A stretch of DNA of 61,209 nt from an uncultured Parabacteroides sp. (GTDB lineage: Bacteria > Bacteroidota > Bacteroidia > Bacteroidales > Tannerellaceae), in contig UQLN01000028.1 of assembly GCA_900541965.1 (NCBI GenBank), forward strand, positions 1-61,209, in the 5' to 3' direction. Made by a program: the position numbers and the translations under genes. Positions 42,288 through 50,490 of the stretch are shown here, piece by piece (the first letter of the stretch is position 1; each line of letters starts with the position of its first letter). The notes under the pieces were generated by a model. The model saw only the letters and a program-made list of their open reading frames with translations, did not search any database and had not been told where the DNA came from.

Positions 42288-43127
42288 ATGAACAGACAGA
42301 CAACATTCCGTTATCCGGTTGTACTCACAATTGCAGGTTCCGACAGTGGAGGTGGCGCCGGGATACAGGCCGACATTAAGACCTTTTCCGCACTGGGAGT
42401 TTATGGAGCTTCGGCTATAACCTCCATCACTGCTCAAAATACGCAGGGAGTAAGAGGAATACAAGCCATCACCCCTGAGATTCTGGAAGGACAGATTCAC
42501 GCTGTTTTCGAAGATATAAAAGTAGATGCCGTAAAAATCGGTATGCTTCATAATAAAGCGGCCGCACAAGTTGTTGTTTCCGCTATCGATACGTTCAAGC
42601 CGGCCAAAATAGTATTAGACCCGGTAATGATTTCAACCAGCGGCAGTAAACTATTGGAAGACAACACTATCGAAATCATAGCCAACGAACTATTCAGACG
42701 CGTTACATTAGTTACGCCGAATATAGACGAGGCCGCTTTTCTTTCAGGGATGACCATCCGGAATGAAGAAGAAATGGAAACAGCCGCTTACCGCCTGATG
42801 GAAATGGGATGTAATGCCCTTTTGATGAAAGGCGGGCATCTTGGCAAAGAAGAAATGGCAGATATTCTATACATGAAGGATAAAGCCCCCATACGATTCA
42901 CTGTTCCGGCTATAGACACCTTAAATTCACACGGGACCGGTTGCACGTTATCTTCTGCCATAGCCGCTTATCTGGCTCTCGGCAAGGATTTGCAGAAAGC
43001 TGTGCGAATGGCAAAACAATATATCACAACTGCTTTATCCGAAGGAGCGAATGTAAAAACAGGGCATGGACACGGTCCGCTCAATCATTTCTTCGCCCCT
43101 GTGCCTTTAATTAAAATAGAAAGATGA
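42288..43127 (+). CDS. thiD: Hydroxymethylpyrimidine/phosphomethylpyrimidine kinase
   Basis: A 279-residue ribokinase-fold enzyme that phosphorylates HMP to HMP-PP for thiamine synthesis. Markers are TIAGSDSGGGAGIQADIKTF near the N-terminus, TSITAQNTQGV, DPVMISTSG and the C-terminal SHGTGCTLSSAIAAYLALG motif. It is the first gene after the TPP riboswitch and overlaps the next gene by four bases. Length is normal. Confidence 0.96.
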   Translation: MNRQTTFRYPVVLTIAGSDSGGGAGIQADIKTFSALGVYGASAITSITAQNTQGVRGIQAITPEILEGQIHAVFEDIKVDAVKIGMLHNKAAAQVVVSAIDTFKPAKIVLDPVMISTSGSKLLEDNTIEIIANELFRRVTLVTPNIDEAAFLSGMTIRNEEEMETAAYRLMEMGCNALLMKGGHLGKEEMADILYMKDKAPIRFTVPAIDTLNSHGTGCTLSSAIAAYLALGKDLQKAVRMAKQYITTALSEGANVKTGHGHGPLNHFFAPVPLIKIER

Positions 43128-43717
43128 AAAAACTGATTGTAATAACATATCCTGATTTTTTCCCCGGAGAAGGAAAGATAATCACTCGTCTTTTTGAAGA
43201 AGGCCTGCAATATCTGCATCTACGCAAACCGGGATGTTCCGAAAAAGAGTTAATTCAACTAATCGATATGATCCGTCCGGAGTTCCACAACCGCATTATA
43301 TTGCATGACTGTTTTAATCTGGCAGCAAACTATCCTGTAGCAGGTTTACACATAAACCGCCGCAATAACCGCATACCGGCAAACTTCAAAGGGAACCTGA
43401 GCCGCTCCTGTCATTCGCTGCAAGAAGTAGAGGAATGCAAGGGATTCGATTATGTATTCCTGAGTCCCATTTTCGATAGTATATCAAAAGAAGGATACCC
43501 AAGCAATTTCCCTATGGAGAAACTGAAAGAGGCATCCGGGAAAGGGATTATCAATGAAAAAGTAATTGCTCTCGGAGGTTTGGATAGTACTACGATTCCC
43601 CTACTCAAAGAAATTAATTTCGGAGGTTTTGCCGTATTGGGAGCCTTATGGGGCAATCAGCTCACGGAGAAAGATTCAAATCCGATTATAGAACGATACA
43701 AACAATTCCAGATATGA
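43124..43717 (+). CDS. TenI/ThiE-like protein
   Basis: A 197-residue TIM-barrel protein of the ThiE/TenI family. GLQYLHLRKP, IILHDCFNLA, GLHINRRN and FLSPIFDSISKEGYPS are recognisable. SRSCHSLQEVEECK resembles TenI, the thiazole tautomerase, more than true ThiE. Thiamine phosphate synthase activity is possible, but the diphosphate-binding details are less conserved than in the next gene. It is coupled by ATGA overlaps to both neighbours. Confidence 0.82.
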   Translation: MKKLIVITYPDFFPGEGKIITRLFEEGLQYLHLRKPGCSEKELIQLIDMIRPEFHNRIILHDCFNLAANYPVAGLHINRRNNRIPANFKGNLSRSCHSLQEVEECKGFDYVFLSPIFDSISKEGYPSNFPMEKLKEASGKGIINEKVIALGGLDSTTIPLLKEINFGGFAVLGALWGNQLTEKDSNPIIERYKQFQI

Positions 43718-44415
43718 ATAAACAAAATATATTAACTACGTTTGGCGGCAATCCCCGTTATGTGGATTTCTCACAAAGCAGCCGGTTGATGTTCATTACC
43801 CACAGAACAGAAAAATATACGGAGCTTGAAGAAATCAAAATGGTAATAGAAGGCGGTTGCGACTGGGTTCAGCTTCGAATGAAAGATACCCTGAATCCGG
43901 AAGATGCCCGAAAAGCGGCTCTATATACAAAAGAAGTATCCGGCAACAGTTGTATCTGTTGTATCGATGATAGTGTGGATATAGCCTTAACATCCGAAGC
44001 CCATGCAGTACATCTGGGGAAAAAAGATATTCCGGTTGCCGAAGCGTGGCAAATTGTAGCCAACCACCATCCGCAACCTCCATTTTTTATCGGAGCTACA
44101 GCCAATACATTTGAGGACATCGTACAGGCAGACAAAGCCGGGGCCTCTTATATCGGTTTAGGACCTTACCGCTTTACAGAAACAAAAAAGAAATTAAGCC
44201 CGATTCTGGGATTGGAAGGTTACCGTAAAATCATACGGCAATGTAAAGAAGCAGGTATTCAAATCCCCATCTTTGCTATCGGAGGAATCGAACTAAAAGA
44301 TGTCAGGCCTTTGATGGAAACAGGCATTACGGGCATAGCCGTTTCCTGTGCAATCATCCAGGCTGAGAATCCAATAGAAGAGACACGTCGTTTCATTCAG
44401 GAAATAGTAAAATAA
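43714..44415 (+). CDS. thiE: Thiamine-phosphate synthase
   Basis: A 233-residue TIM-barrel enzyme joining HMP-PP and thiazole phosphate into thiamine phosphate. Family marks are DWVQLRMKD, IDDSVDIALTSEAHAVHLGK, IGATANTFEDI and IPIFAIGGI. The start at 43714 (MNKQNI) overlaps the stop of the previous gene by four bases; the longer frame from 43648 would run 66 bp into that gene. It is followed by thiC. Confidence 0.92.
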   Translation: MNKQNILTTFGGNPRYVDFSQSSRLMFITHRTEKYTELEEIKMVIEGGCDWVQLRMKDTLNPEDARKAALYTKEVSGNSCICCIDDSVDIALTSEAHAVHLGKKDIPVAEAWQIVANHHPQPPFFIGATANTFEDIVQADKAGASYIGLGPYRFTETKKKLSPILGLEGYRKIIRQCKEAGIQIPIFAIGGIELKDVRPLMETGITGIAVSCAIIQAENPIEETRRFIQEIVK

Positions 44416-44446
44416 TACAACGGATAAATATTCAAACAAACAGCAT

Positions 44447-46150
44447 ATGGCAAACAAGAAAAGCATGCGTATCACCTACCCTTCGTCGGAAAAAATATAT
44501 ATCCCCGGAGAAATCAATAAAATCCAGGTGGGAATGCGTAAAATCAAACTATTAGACACCGTTACCGTTGAGAAAAACGGAGAAAAAGTATTTAAGAAGA
44601 ATAACCCGGTTATCGTGTACGATACCAGTGGTCCCTACTCCGACCCCAAAATAGCAATCGATATCAATGCAGGAATCCCTCGCATCCGCGAAGAATGGTG
44701 CGGAAAGAGAAAAGACTTGATACAACTGTCCGAACTCTCTTCCGAATACGGCCGTCAACGTTTGGCTGACTCCTCACTGGATAGTATCCGTTTCCCGAAA
44801 CGACATCTGCCTTATCGCGCAAAAGAGGGCAAAAATATTACACAGATGTATTACGCCAAGCGGCGTATCATCACTCCGGAAATGGAATATGTAGCGATTC
44901 GCGAAAATCAACAGATTGAAGCGCTCGGGCTCAAATCTTATATCACACCGGATTTTGTCCGCAAAGAAATTGCTGCCGGACGTGCCATTATCCCCGCCAA
45001 TATCAACCATCCGGAAGCTGAACCGATGATTATCGGAAAGAAGTTCCTGGTTAAAATAAATACGAATATCGGCAACTCCGCCCTCTCTTCCGGCATTAGC
45101 GAAGAGATAGAAAAAGCCATCTGGAGTTGCAAATGGGGAGGTGACACGTTAATGGACTTATCTACCGGAAAGAACATTCATGAAACACGCGAATGGATTA
45201 TCCGTAATTGTCCGGTGCCAATGGGTACTGTTCCCATTTATCAGGCGCTCGAAAAAGTGGACGGCCGTGTAGAAGACCTGAACTGGGATATCTACCGGGA
45301 TACACTAATCGAACAAGCTGAACAAGGAGTCGATTATTTTACCATCCATGCCGGATTACTGAAGAAGCATGTCGAACTTACCCGTACACGCCTTTCCGGC
45401 ATTGTATCCCGCGGCGGTTCCATCATGGCCCAATGGATGCAGATACACAACGAAGAAAACTTCTTGTACACACATTTTGCTGAAATCTGCGAAATACTGA
45501 AAGCATACGATATTGCAGTATCGATTGGCGACGGACTTCGTCCCGGTTCTATCTACGATGCAAACGATAGAGCTCAATTTGCAGAATTACATACGATGGG
45601 AGAATTGACTAATATCGCTTGGGAACAGTTTGTACAAGTAATCATTGAAGGTCCGGGCCATGTTCCCATGAATAAAATCCACGAAAATATGAAAGAGCAA
45701 CAATATGCCTGCCATAATGCACCTTTCTATACGTTAGGCCCGCTTACGACAGATATTGCACCCGGTTACGACCATATAACATCAGCTATCGGTGCCGCAC
45801 AAATTGCATGGCACGGAACTGCCATGATTTGCTATGTTACTCCAAAAGAGCATCTTGGTTTGCCGAATAAAGAAGATGTCCGCACCGGAGTTGTCGCATA
45901 TAAAATTGCCGCCCATGCAGCCGACCTTGCCAAAGGGCATCCCGGAGCACAGGTTCGCGACAATGCGTTGAGTAAAGCCCGTTTTGAATTTCGTTGGAAA
46001 GACCAGTTCAATCTGTCTTTAGACCCGGAACGTGCTTTGCAATACTATAAAGAAAGTGCTGTAACAGACGGGGAATATTGTACAATGTGCGGTCCGAACT
46101 TCTGTGCCATGAGAATAAGCAAAGAACTGCACAAAGAATGTAATGATTAA
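44447..46150 (+). CDS. thiC: Phosphomethylpyrimidine synthase
   Basis: A 567-residue radical SAM enzyme that rearranges AIR to HMP phosphate. TMGELTNIAWEQFVQVIIEG PGHVP, the central LMDLSTGKNIHETREWIIRN, and the C-terminal cluster motif CTMCGPNFCAM (CxxCxxxxC) are diagnostic. It is the last gene of the riboswitch-controlled run. Its end is 19 bp from the convergent winged-helix gene. Length is typical for bacteria without the plant extension. Confidence 0.96.
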   Translation: MANKKSMRITYPSSEKIYIPGEINKIQVGMRKIKLLDTVTVEKNGEKVFKKNNPVIVYDTSGPYSDPKIAIDINAGIPRIREEWCGKRKDLIQLSELSSEYGRQRLADSSLDSIRFPKRHLPYRAKEGKNITQMYYAKRRIITPEMEYVAIRENQQIEALGLKSYITPDFVRKEIAAGRAIIPANINHPEAEPMIIGKKFLVKINTNIGNSALSSGISEEIEKAIWSCKWGGDTLMDLSTGKNIHETREWIIRNCPVPMGTVPIYQALEKVDGRVEDLNWDIYRDTLIEQAEQGVDYFTIHAGLLKKHVELTRTRLSGIVSRGGSIMAQWMQIHNEENFLYTHFAEICEILKAYDIAVSIGDGLRPGSIYDANDRAQFAELHTMGELTNIAWEQFVQVIIEGPGHVPMNKIHENMKEQQYACHNAPFYTLGPLTTDIAPGYDHITSAIGAAQIAWHGTAMICYVTPKEHLGLPNKEDVRTGVVAYKIAAHAADLAKGHPGAQVRDNALSKARFEFRWKDQFNLSLDPERALQYYKESAVTDGEYCTMCGPNFCAMRISKELHKECND

Positions 46151-46169
46151 TTCTATCTCAATAAAATTA

Positions 46170-47237
46170 TCAGCAAATACGGGCATGTATAAACTTCCGG
46201 TATCGTTCCATCGCACCGGCAAGTAAGGCTTCATCTTCGCATGTATATCCGTCGAAAAACGAGCATGACACATCCACCCCCTTCTTTGCGGAAGACTTTT
46301 TCCAATTGCCTGTTATCCTGCCGTTATGCAGGATAACGGGATAAAAGATGCCCCAGGAATTAAAGGCTTTCGGATGGTGCTCGGATGCAAGGACTGCCGT
46401 GCGGTCTTTATAACTAATCAGAAACTCATCATAAGAGGGCAAAAGATGAAGAACGTTTTTAGCAGAGCGGACCGTTCCCCAAGTTTCATGTACAAACAAC
46501 TTTTCCGCTTGAAAACGGTCGGTCAGCAACTCTCCTTCTATCAATGCGACGGCCTGCCTTGCTTCGGTAACAGACAGCCCGGACCACCAGACAAAATCAT
46601 TCAGGCTTGCCGGTGAATGGCTTCGGAAATAAGCCCTGGCTATTTTCGCAAGCGATTCCTCCTTGGTCAGTTCGGGAGTAGCAGGTACGCGTTCGTCCAA
46701 TAACGCATAAGTTACCTCCTTTCCTTTATCAGGTCCACTGCATACAATTCCTTCAATCTCTGCAAAAGCAAGGAAGCGGCGGATACGGGTATCATCGGTT
46801 AATATTCCAGCCTCACTCAATACCTGTTCGATTTCTTTCTTGGTTAAACTTTTTCCTCCCTCCAGTGATTTTACAATCAAATCGCTTGCCAAGATACTGT
46901 GTTCCTCCGATATTTCGAGTTTGCGACCGCTGATATATGAATTATAAGCCCTTCGTATACGTTCCGAAGAAAGACGTAGCATCCAGCGAATATCTTCCGC
47001 TACCACAAAATGCCAGGTAGGCCGCATCACATGCGTCCGTAAAATCTCCCCTTTCGCTATCGCATCCTCCACCGTCCCGAGGGTTGCCGATTTCAGCCGG
47101 ATACCTACAGCCCATTTCGCCATTGTATACTCCTGCGCCTGCATGGCACCCATATATGCAACTAAGTCTTTCGGTGAACTGAACTGAGGATGCACCAACT
47201 GCTGGCTCGCCATCCGGATTTTTGTTATCATATGCAA
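46170..47237 (-). CDS. Winged-helix DNA-binding protein, AlkZ/HTH_42 family
   Basis: A 355-residue protein of the HTH_42 family. KIRMASQQLVHPQF opens the domain, and GAMQAQEYTMAKWAVG holds a QxQ motif (Gln33 and Gln35) like the catalytic QxQ of AlkZ DNA glycosylases. MRPTWHFVVAEDIRWML and RTHVM complete the N-terminal block, with a winged-helix array following. AlkZ enzymes unhook interstrand crosslinks and alkylated bases. Function here is inferred from that motif; regulators with the same fold also exist. TATATTTG at 47254-47261 lies upstream. Confidence 0.8.
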   Translation of the reverse strand: MHMITKIRMASQQLVHPQFSSPKDLVAYMGAMQAQEYTMAKWAVGIRLKSATLGTVEDAIAKGEILRTHVMRPTWHFVVAEDIRWMLRLSSERIRRAYNSYISGRKLEISEEHSILASDLIVKSLEGGKSLTKKEIEQVLSEAGILTDDTRIRRFLAFAEIEGIVCSGPDKGKEVTYALLDERVPATPELTKEESLAKIARAYFRSHSPASLNDFVWWSGLSVTEARQAVALIEGELLTDRFQAEKLFVHETWGTVRSAKNVLHLLPSYDEFLISYKDRTAVLASEHHPKAFNSWGIFYPVILHNGRITGNWKKSSAKKGVDVSCSFFDGYTCEDEALLAGAMERYRKFIHARIC

Positions 47238-47253
47238 TTGTTTTATTGAATCG

Positions 47254-47261
47254 CAAATATA
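47254..47261 (-). promoter_or_regulatory. Candidate -7 box for the winged-helix gene
   Basis: The minus strand reads TATATTTG 16 bp upstream of the start codon, implying a very short leader. Confidence 0.4.
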
Positions 47262-47360
47262 GAGATTTAGTCTTAGGGCTTAATCACATTCCAAGTCCAA
47301 AATGATAAATTATGTATGTCCGGTATTTATTTTGAAATCAGGCGGTTGTTTATAATTGCT

Positions 47361-48704
47361 TTATAGACCTGCTCGCGCAGGGTGCGGGTAACCCAGTTCG
47401 TGTTTACCCGGATAGAGCAAGTCCAATCTTCTTTTCAGGTTCTCGATGCCGATGCCTTTCTTTTCTTTTTCAAGAACATCCGTCAAGGCAACCGAGTTCG
47501 TAACCTTAAAGTGGATTGCATTTCCTTCCGGATGGATATCCACATTCAGCTTATAATCTCCACCAACATATTTAAACGCATTCTCTAACAAAGGTTGGAA
47601 AAGCAACGGATGGATGGTCTGCTCCTGCAATGCTGGGTCTATGTAGCATTGCAATTGCAGGCGTTCCGTCATACGGAGTTTCTGGAACCGGATATAGTTT
47701 TGCAGGTAGTCCATTTCGCGGTGAACCGGGACCTGCCCGTTTATATCATAAAGCTGGTAACGCAACAGGCTCGAAAGCAAATCAATCGTTTCTATCGCTT
47801 CCTCATTCTCCTCGTCTATCTGGAAATACACGGTATTGAGCGCATTAAAAAGGAAATGGGGATGGTATTGCGCTTTCAGCAATTTCAGTTCACTTTCCAG
47901 ATGGTCTACTCTGATTTGCCAGGTGAAACGTCCGCCCGCATTCCATCTGCCATCCTGATTTTGCTGGTAGCCGGTATTTACATGGGCGGTCCATCCTTTG
48001 GTTGCGACTTTCTGTGTACGGATGTCTATCAATCCCGTCTTACCGGAAGCATCGTACTTGGCGGAAGGATTCGTCACCAGTTCTATATCCTTAATGGAGG
48101 ATACAGGCATGGAGCGCAAATAATTCACTAACTTATCGCCGGACAGGTAGGTACTTTTCCCGTTGACAAGCACATGGATTCCCGGTTGACCGTTCAACAA
48201 AACGCTTCCGTCTTCATTCACCACCACTCCGGGAAGGCTACGCAAAGCATCCAGCACATTCCCCTGCGAACCTGATGCCATTGCATCCATATGAAACGTG
48301 GTTGTACCCGGTTCCATTTTCATCAGGGAACGTTTGCCTGTTACCGTTACCCCGGACAGCATCCGGCTGTCTTCTTCCAGAACCAGCGTCCCCAGGTTTT
48401 TACTTTGTCGGTCGGTTAGAAAACGAATGGGAATATATTGTTTTCGGAATCCCAACATCGTAACTTCCAGATAATAATCCTGTGGTTTCAATCCGGCAAA
48501 AGCAAACAGACCGTTTGTATCGGTTATTCCTCCAGTTACATAAGATGAATCCGCAGCATGTAGAAGTAATAAGGTTACGCTTTCCATCGGACAGCCATTC
48601 GCATCGGTTATTTTACCGGAAATACAAATTCCGGCATCCTGTGCCCAAAAAGGAATTGAAACCATTCCTAAAAGTAAAATCCATAAAATCTTAATTGTCC
48701 GCAT
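47361..48704 (-). pseudogene. Chimera: TonB-dependent receptor N-terminus fused in frame to a LytS-type histidine kinase C-terminus
   Basis: This 447-codon frame joins two unrelated gene parts. Residues 1-21 are a signal peptide (ILWILLLGMVSIPFWAQ). About 25-110 are a carboxypeptidase-regulatory-like domain (ISGKITDANGCPMESVTLLL) and about 115-230 a receptor plug (DALRSLPGVVVNEDGSVLLN). Near residue 263 (about 47915) the receptor stops and RVDHLESELKLLKAQYHPHF begins: the phospho-His region of a LytS-type kinase with HFLFNALN, then LLENAFKYV and KGIGIENLKRRL of the ATP-binding domain. The beta-barrel and the kinase membrane region are absent, and the last 11 residues do not resemble the kinase end. 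A deletion fusing neighbours is likely. Confidence 0.8.
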
Positions 48705-48833
48705 GTTTCGTGTTTTATTTAAATCTTTAAGCGAAACTACGGACTACGGGAAACAAGGAAAAATAAGATTGATGAAATGCAGGTTTTCGAAGGTGTTTAG
48801 CAAAGAAAGCCGCTTTTTTGTAACGACAGGCTT

Positions 48834-48925
48834 TACCGAGCGGTAGCGTCGACCTTTACCGTTCGGTAACTGCTGTCGATACCGCTCGGTAACTGCTGTC
48901 GATACCGCCCGATAACTGCTGTCGA
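48834..48925. repeat. 23-bp tandem repeats, each containing an inverted TACCGnnCGGTA
   Basis: Three in-phase 23-bp units occupy 48857-48879, 48880-48902 and 48903-48925, near consensus TACCGCTCGGTAACTGCTGTCGA. A shortened copy (19 bp, TACCGAGCGGTAGCGTCGA) precedes them at 48834-48852. The TACCGAGCGGTA in the short copy is the reverse complement of TACCGCTCGGTA in unit 2. They lie upstream of the chimeric receptor gene and downstream of the lipoprotein gene. Function is unknown. Confidence 0.8.
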
Positions 48926-48975
48926 TACAGACCGGCGTTTACAGTAGATGCCGAACGGCGTCGCCTACCTGGTTA

Positions 48976-50154
48976 TTATTTTGTCTTTTTTATCTCTATA
49001 TCCACATTGTAAACCGATTCACTGTTCAATGCCGGGCTGTTGAAGTAATATTTACCGTCCTTCCGAAAGAGTGTTCCAAGATAAGGTTCTTCGTTGTGCA
49101 TGCTCGACCCATCGAGCAATTTATAAAAATACAAAATGATTACATCCGCCCCTCTTTCTTCGGTTGTACATAAGTCCTCAAAATAAAGCTGGTAACCAGT
49201 CCCCGTAAAAAAACAGGAATCAGGTTTAATAACTATCGAGTAGGCTCCGGACTCGTGCCAATCATCTTCTTCAGACGCATTCGTGGCAAATTCATATTCC
49301 CCATACCAACTTTTGTCCACTTTCAAGTTATAGTCCTTTATTTTACTTAAATCGACCTTGAAATATTGATACTCTATGATATCTCCTTCCGGTTCATTTT
49401 CTTTATTTTCATATGTTTTGAGGTATAGGGATGTATTATGAAACCAACAGGCCTCGTCGATAAGAATTCCGACAGACCATAATCCGAATAAATAATCAAA
49501 TCCGGTTTCCGTTGCCCCATAAACATGTATAAAGCTATTTCTATCGACTCCTTCCGCTTCTATACCTGCTGTTACACAATATTCCATATTAGGTGAGAAC
49601 AGCGGATCGCTATCGAATAAAAACTCTTCTCCGGTTTTTGATGAGATAAGGGAGAAGCCTGTACCTGCGTATGCGGAACGAATAAATTTATAGTAATTAA
49701 GAGAGGGAATATAGCCGGCATATTCATATTCCATACTGGCATCACTCGACATATCCGTATTGTTTATCAGTTTTTTCGTAGCCCCGTCTTTCAAAGGAAC
49801 CGAAAAAACACCATTCACTGCCTGTATCTTGTTGGTGGTATCCACCCGATTCTTATACATGTTAAACACCTCCCTGTATTCCGATTCATCAATATGGAGT
49901 AACATATCATCAAACCAACATGACAGATTTCTATAACTACCGGATCTTTCGCTTCTGAATGTAATTTCCGCATCATCCGGGAACCGGGTATTCTCCACAA
50001 CGGGAGTTTCGACAGGTGATATTTCGGTAAGAGGTGTTTCGGTCATTTTATTTTCTTCTGGCTCCACAGCTTTATTACTCTCTTTTGCACGATTGCCGCA
50101 AGCACTCGACAACAATAGTAAAGTCATAATAAGCGATAATGTATTTGTTTTCAT
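48976..50154 (-). CDS. Hypothetical lipoprotein with a DUF5991-like C-terminus
   Basis: A 392-residue predicted lipoprotein. The signal peptide ends in LLLLSSAC, giving a lipobox Cys near residue 19, followed by an acidic low-complexity linker. The remainder is beta-rich. The segment from about residue 280 (WYGEYEFATNASEEDDWHES then YSIVIKPDSCFFTG) resembles DUF5991, a small family of lipid-anchored proteins of unknown function. Minus-strand TACCTTTG at 50271-50278 lies 117 bp upstream. No neighbour points to a role. Confidence 0.65.
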   Translation of the reverse strand: MKTNTLSLIMTLLLLSSACGNRAKESNKAVEPEENKMTETPLTEISPVETPVVENTRFPDDAEITFRSERSGSYRNLSCWFDDMLLHIDESEYREVFNMYKNRVDTTNKIQAVNGVFSVPLKDGATKKLINNTDMSSDASMEYEYAGYIPSLNYYKFIRSAYAGTGFSLISSKTGEEFLFDSDPLFSPNMEYCVTAGIEAEGVDRNSFIHVYGATETGFDYLFGLWSVGILIDEACWFHNTSLYLKTYENKENEPEGDIIEYQYFKVDLSKIKDYNLKVDKSWYGEYEFATNASEEDDWHESGAYSIVIKPDSCFFTGTGYQLYFEDLCTTEERGADVIILYFYKLLDGSSMHNEEPYLGTLFRKDGKYYFNSPALNSESVYNVDIEIKKTK

Positions 50155-50490
50155 TCCTAATTTAATTATGTTTTACACTTTATTTTATCAGTTTCATATG
50201 TAATGCCCATGTGTAGTTTCTCATACAACTTCCCGCAAAAACACCTGTATTATCTACATCAATTGAAAAACAAAGGTAATGATAATGATTAAACCTGCCA
50301 TACAAAAAATAAACAGATAGCCTGATTATAAAAAACTGCATCGTAAATGCCGGAACTCTTTTTGGGGCGGCTTAACTCATTGCCGAAATCAGACAGTTCA
50401 TTTGCCAATCGGGCGAGTTCAACCGTTTCATATTGTATAAGGTATTCCCCCTCTTTTATTTTGCAATCATTAAATCAAAGTATAAAAAAG
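50155..50490. other. Divergent gap of 336 bp between the lipoprotein and the RND pump
   Basis: No gene is supported here. A minus-strand TACCTTTG at 50271-50278 could drive the lipoprotein gene. An in-frame ATG at 50347 would lengthen the pump by 48 residues, but that part lacks family similarity. The near-consensus TATTTTG just before 50463 could be part of a pump promoter. No metal-regulator operator pattern is clear. Confidence 0.4.

Noticed and set aside
48834..48925. 23-bp repeats as a CRISPR array
   Set aside because: The units abut with no spacers and no cas genes are present.
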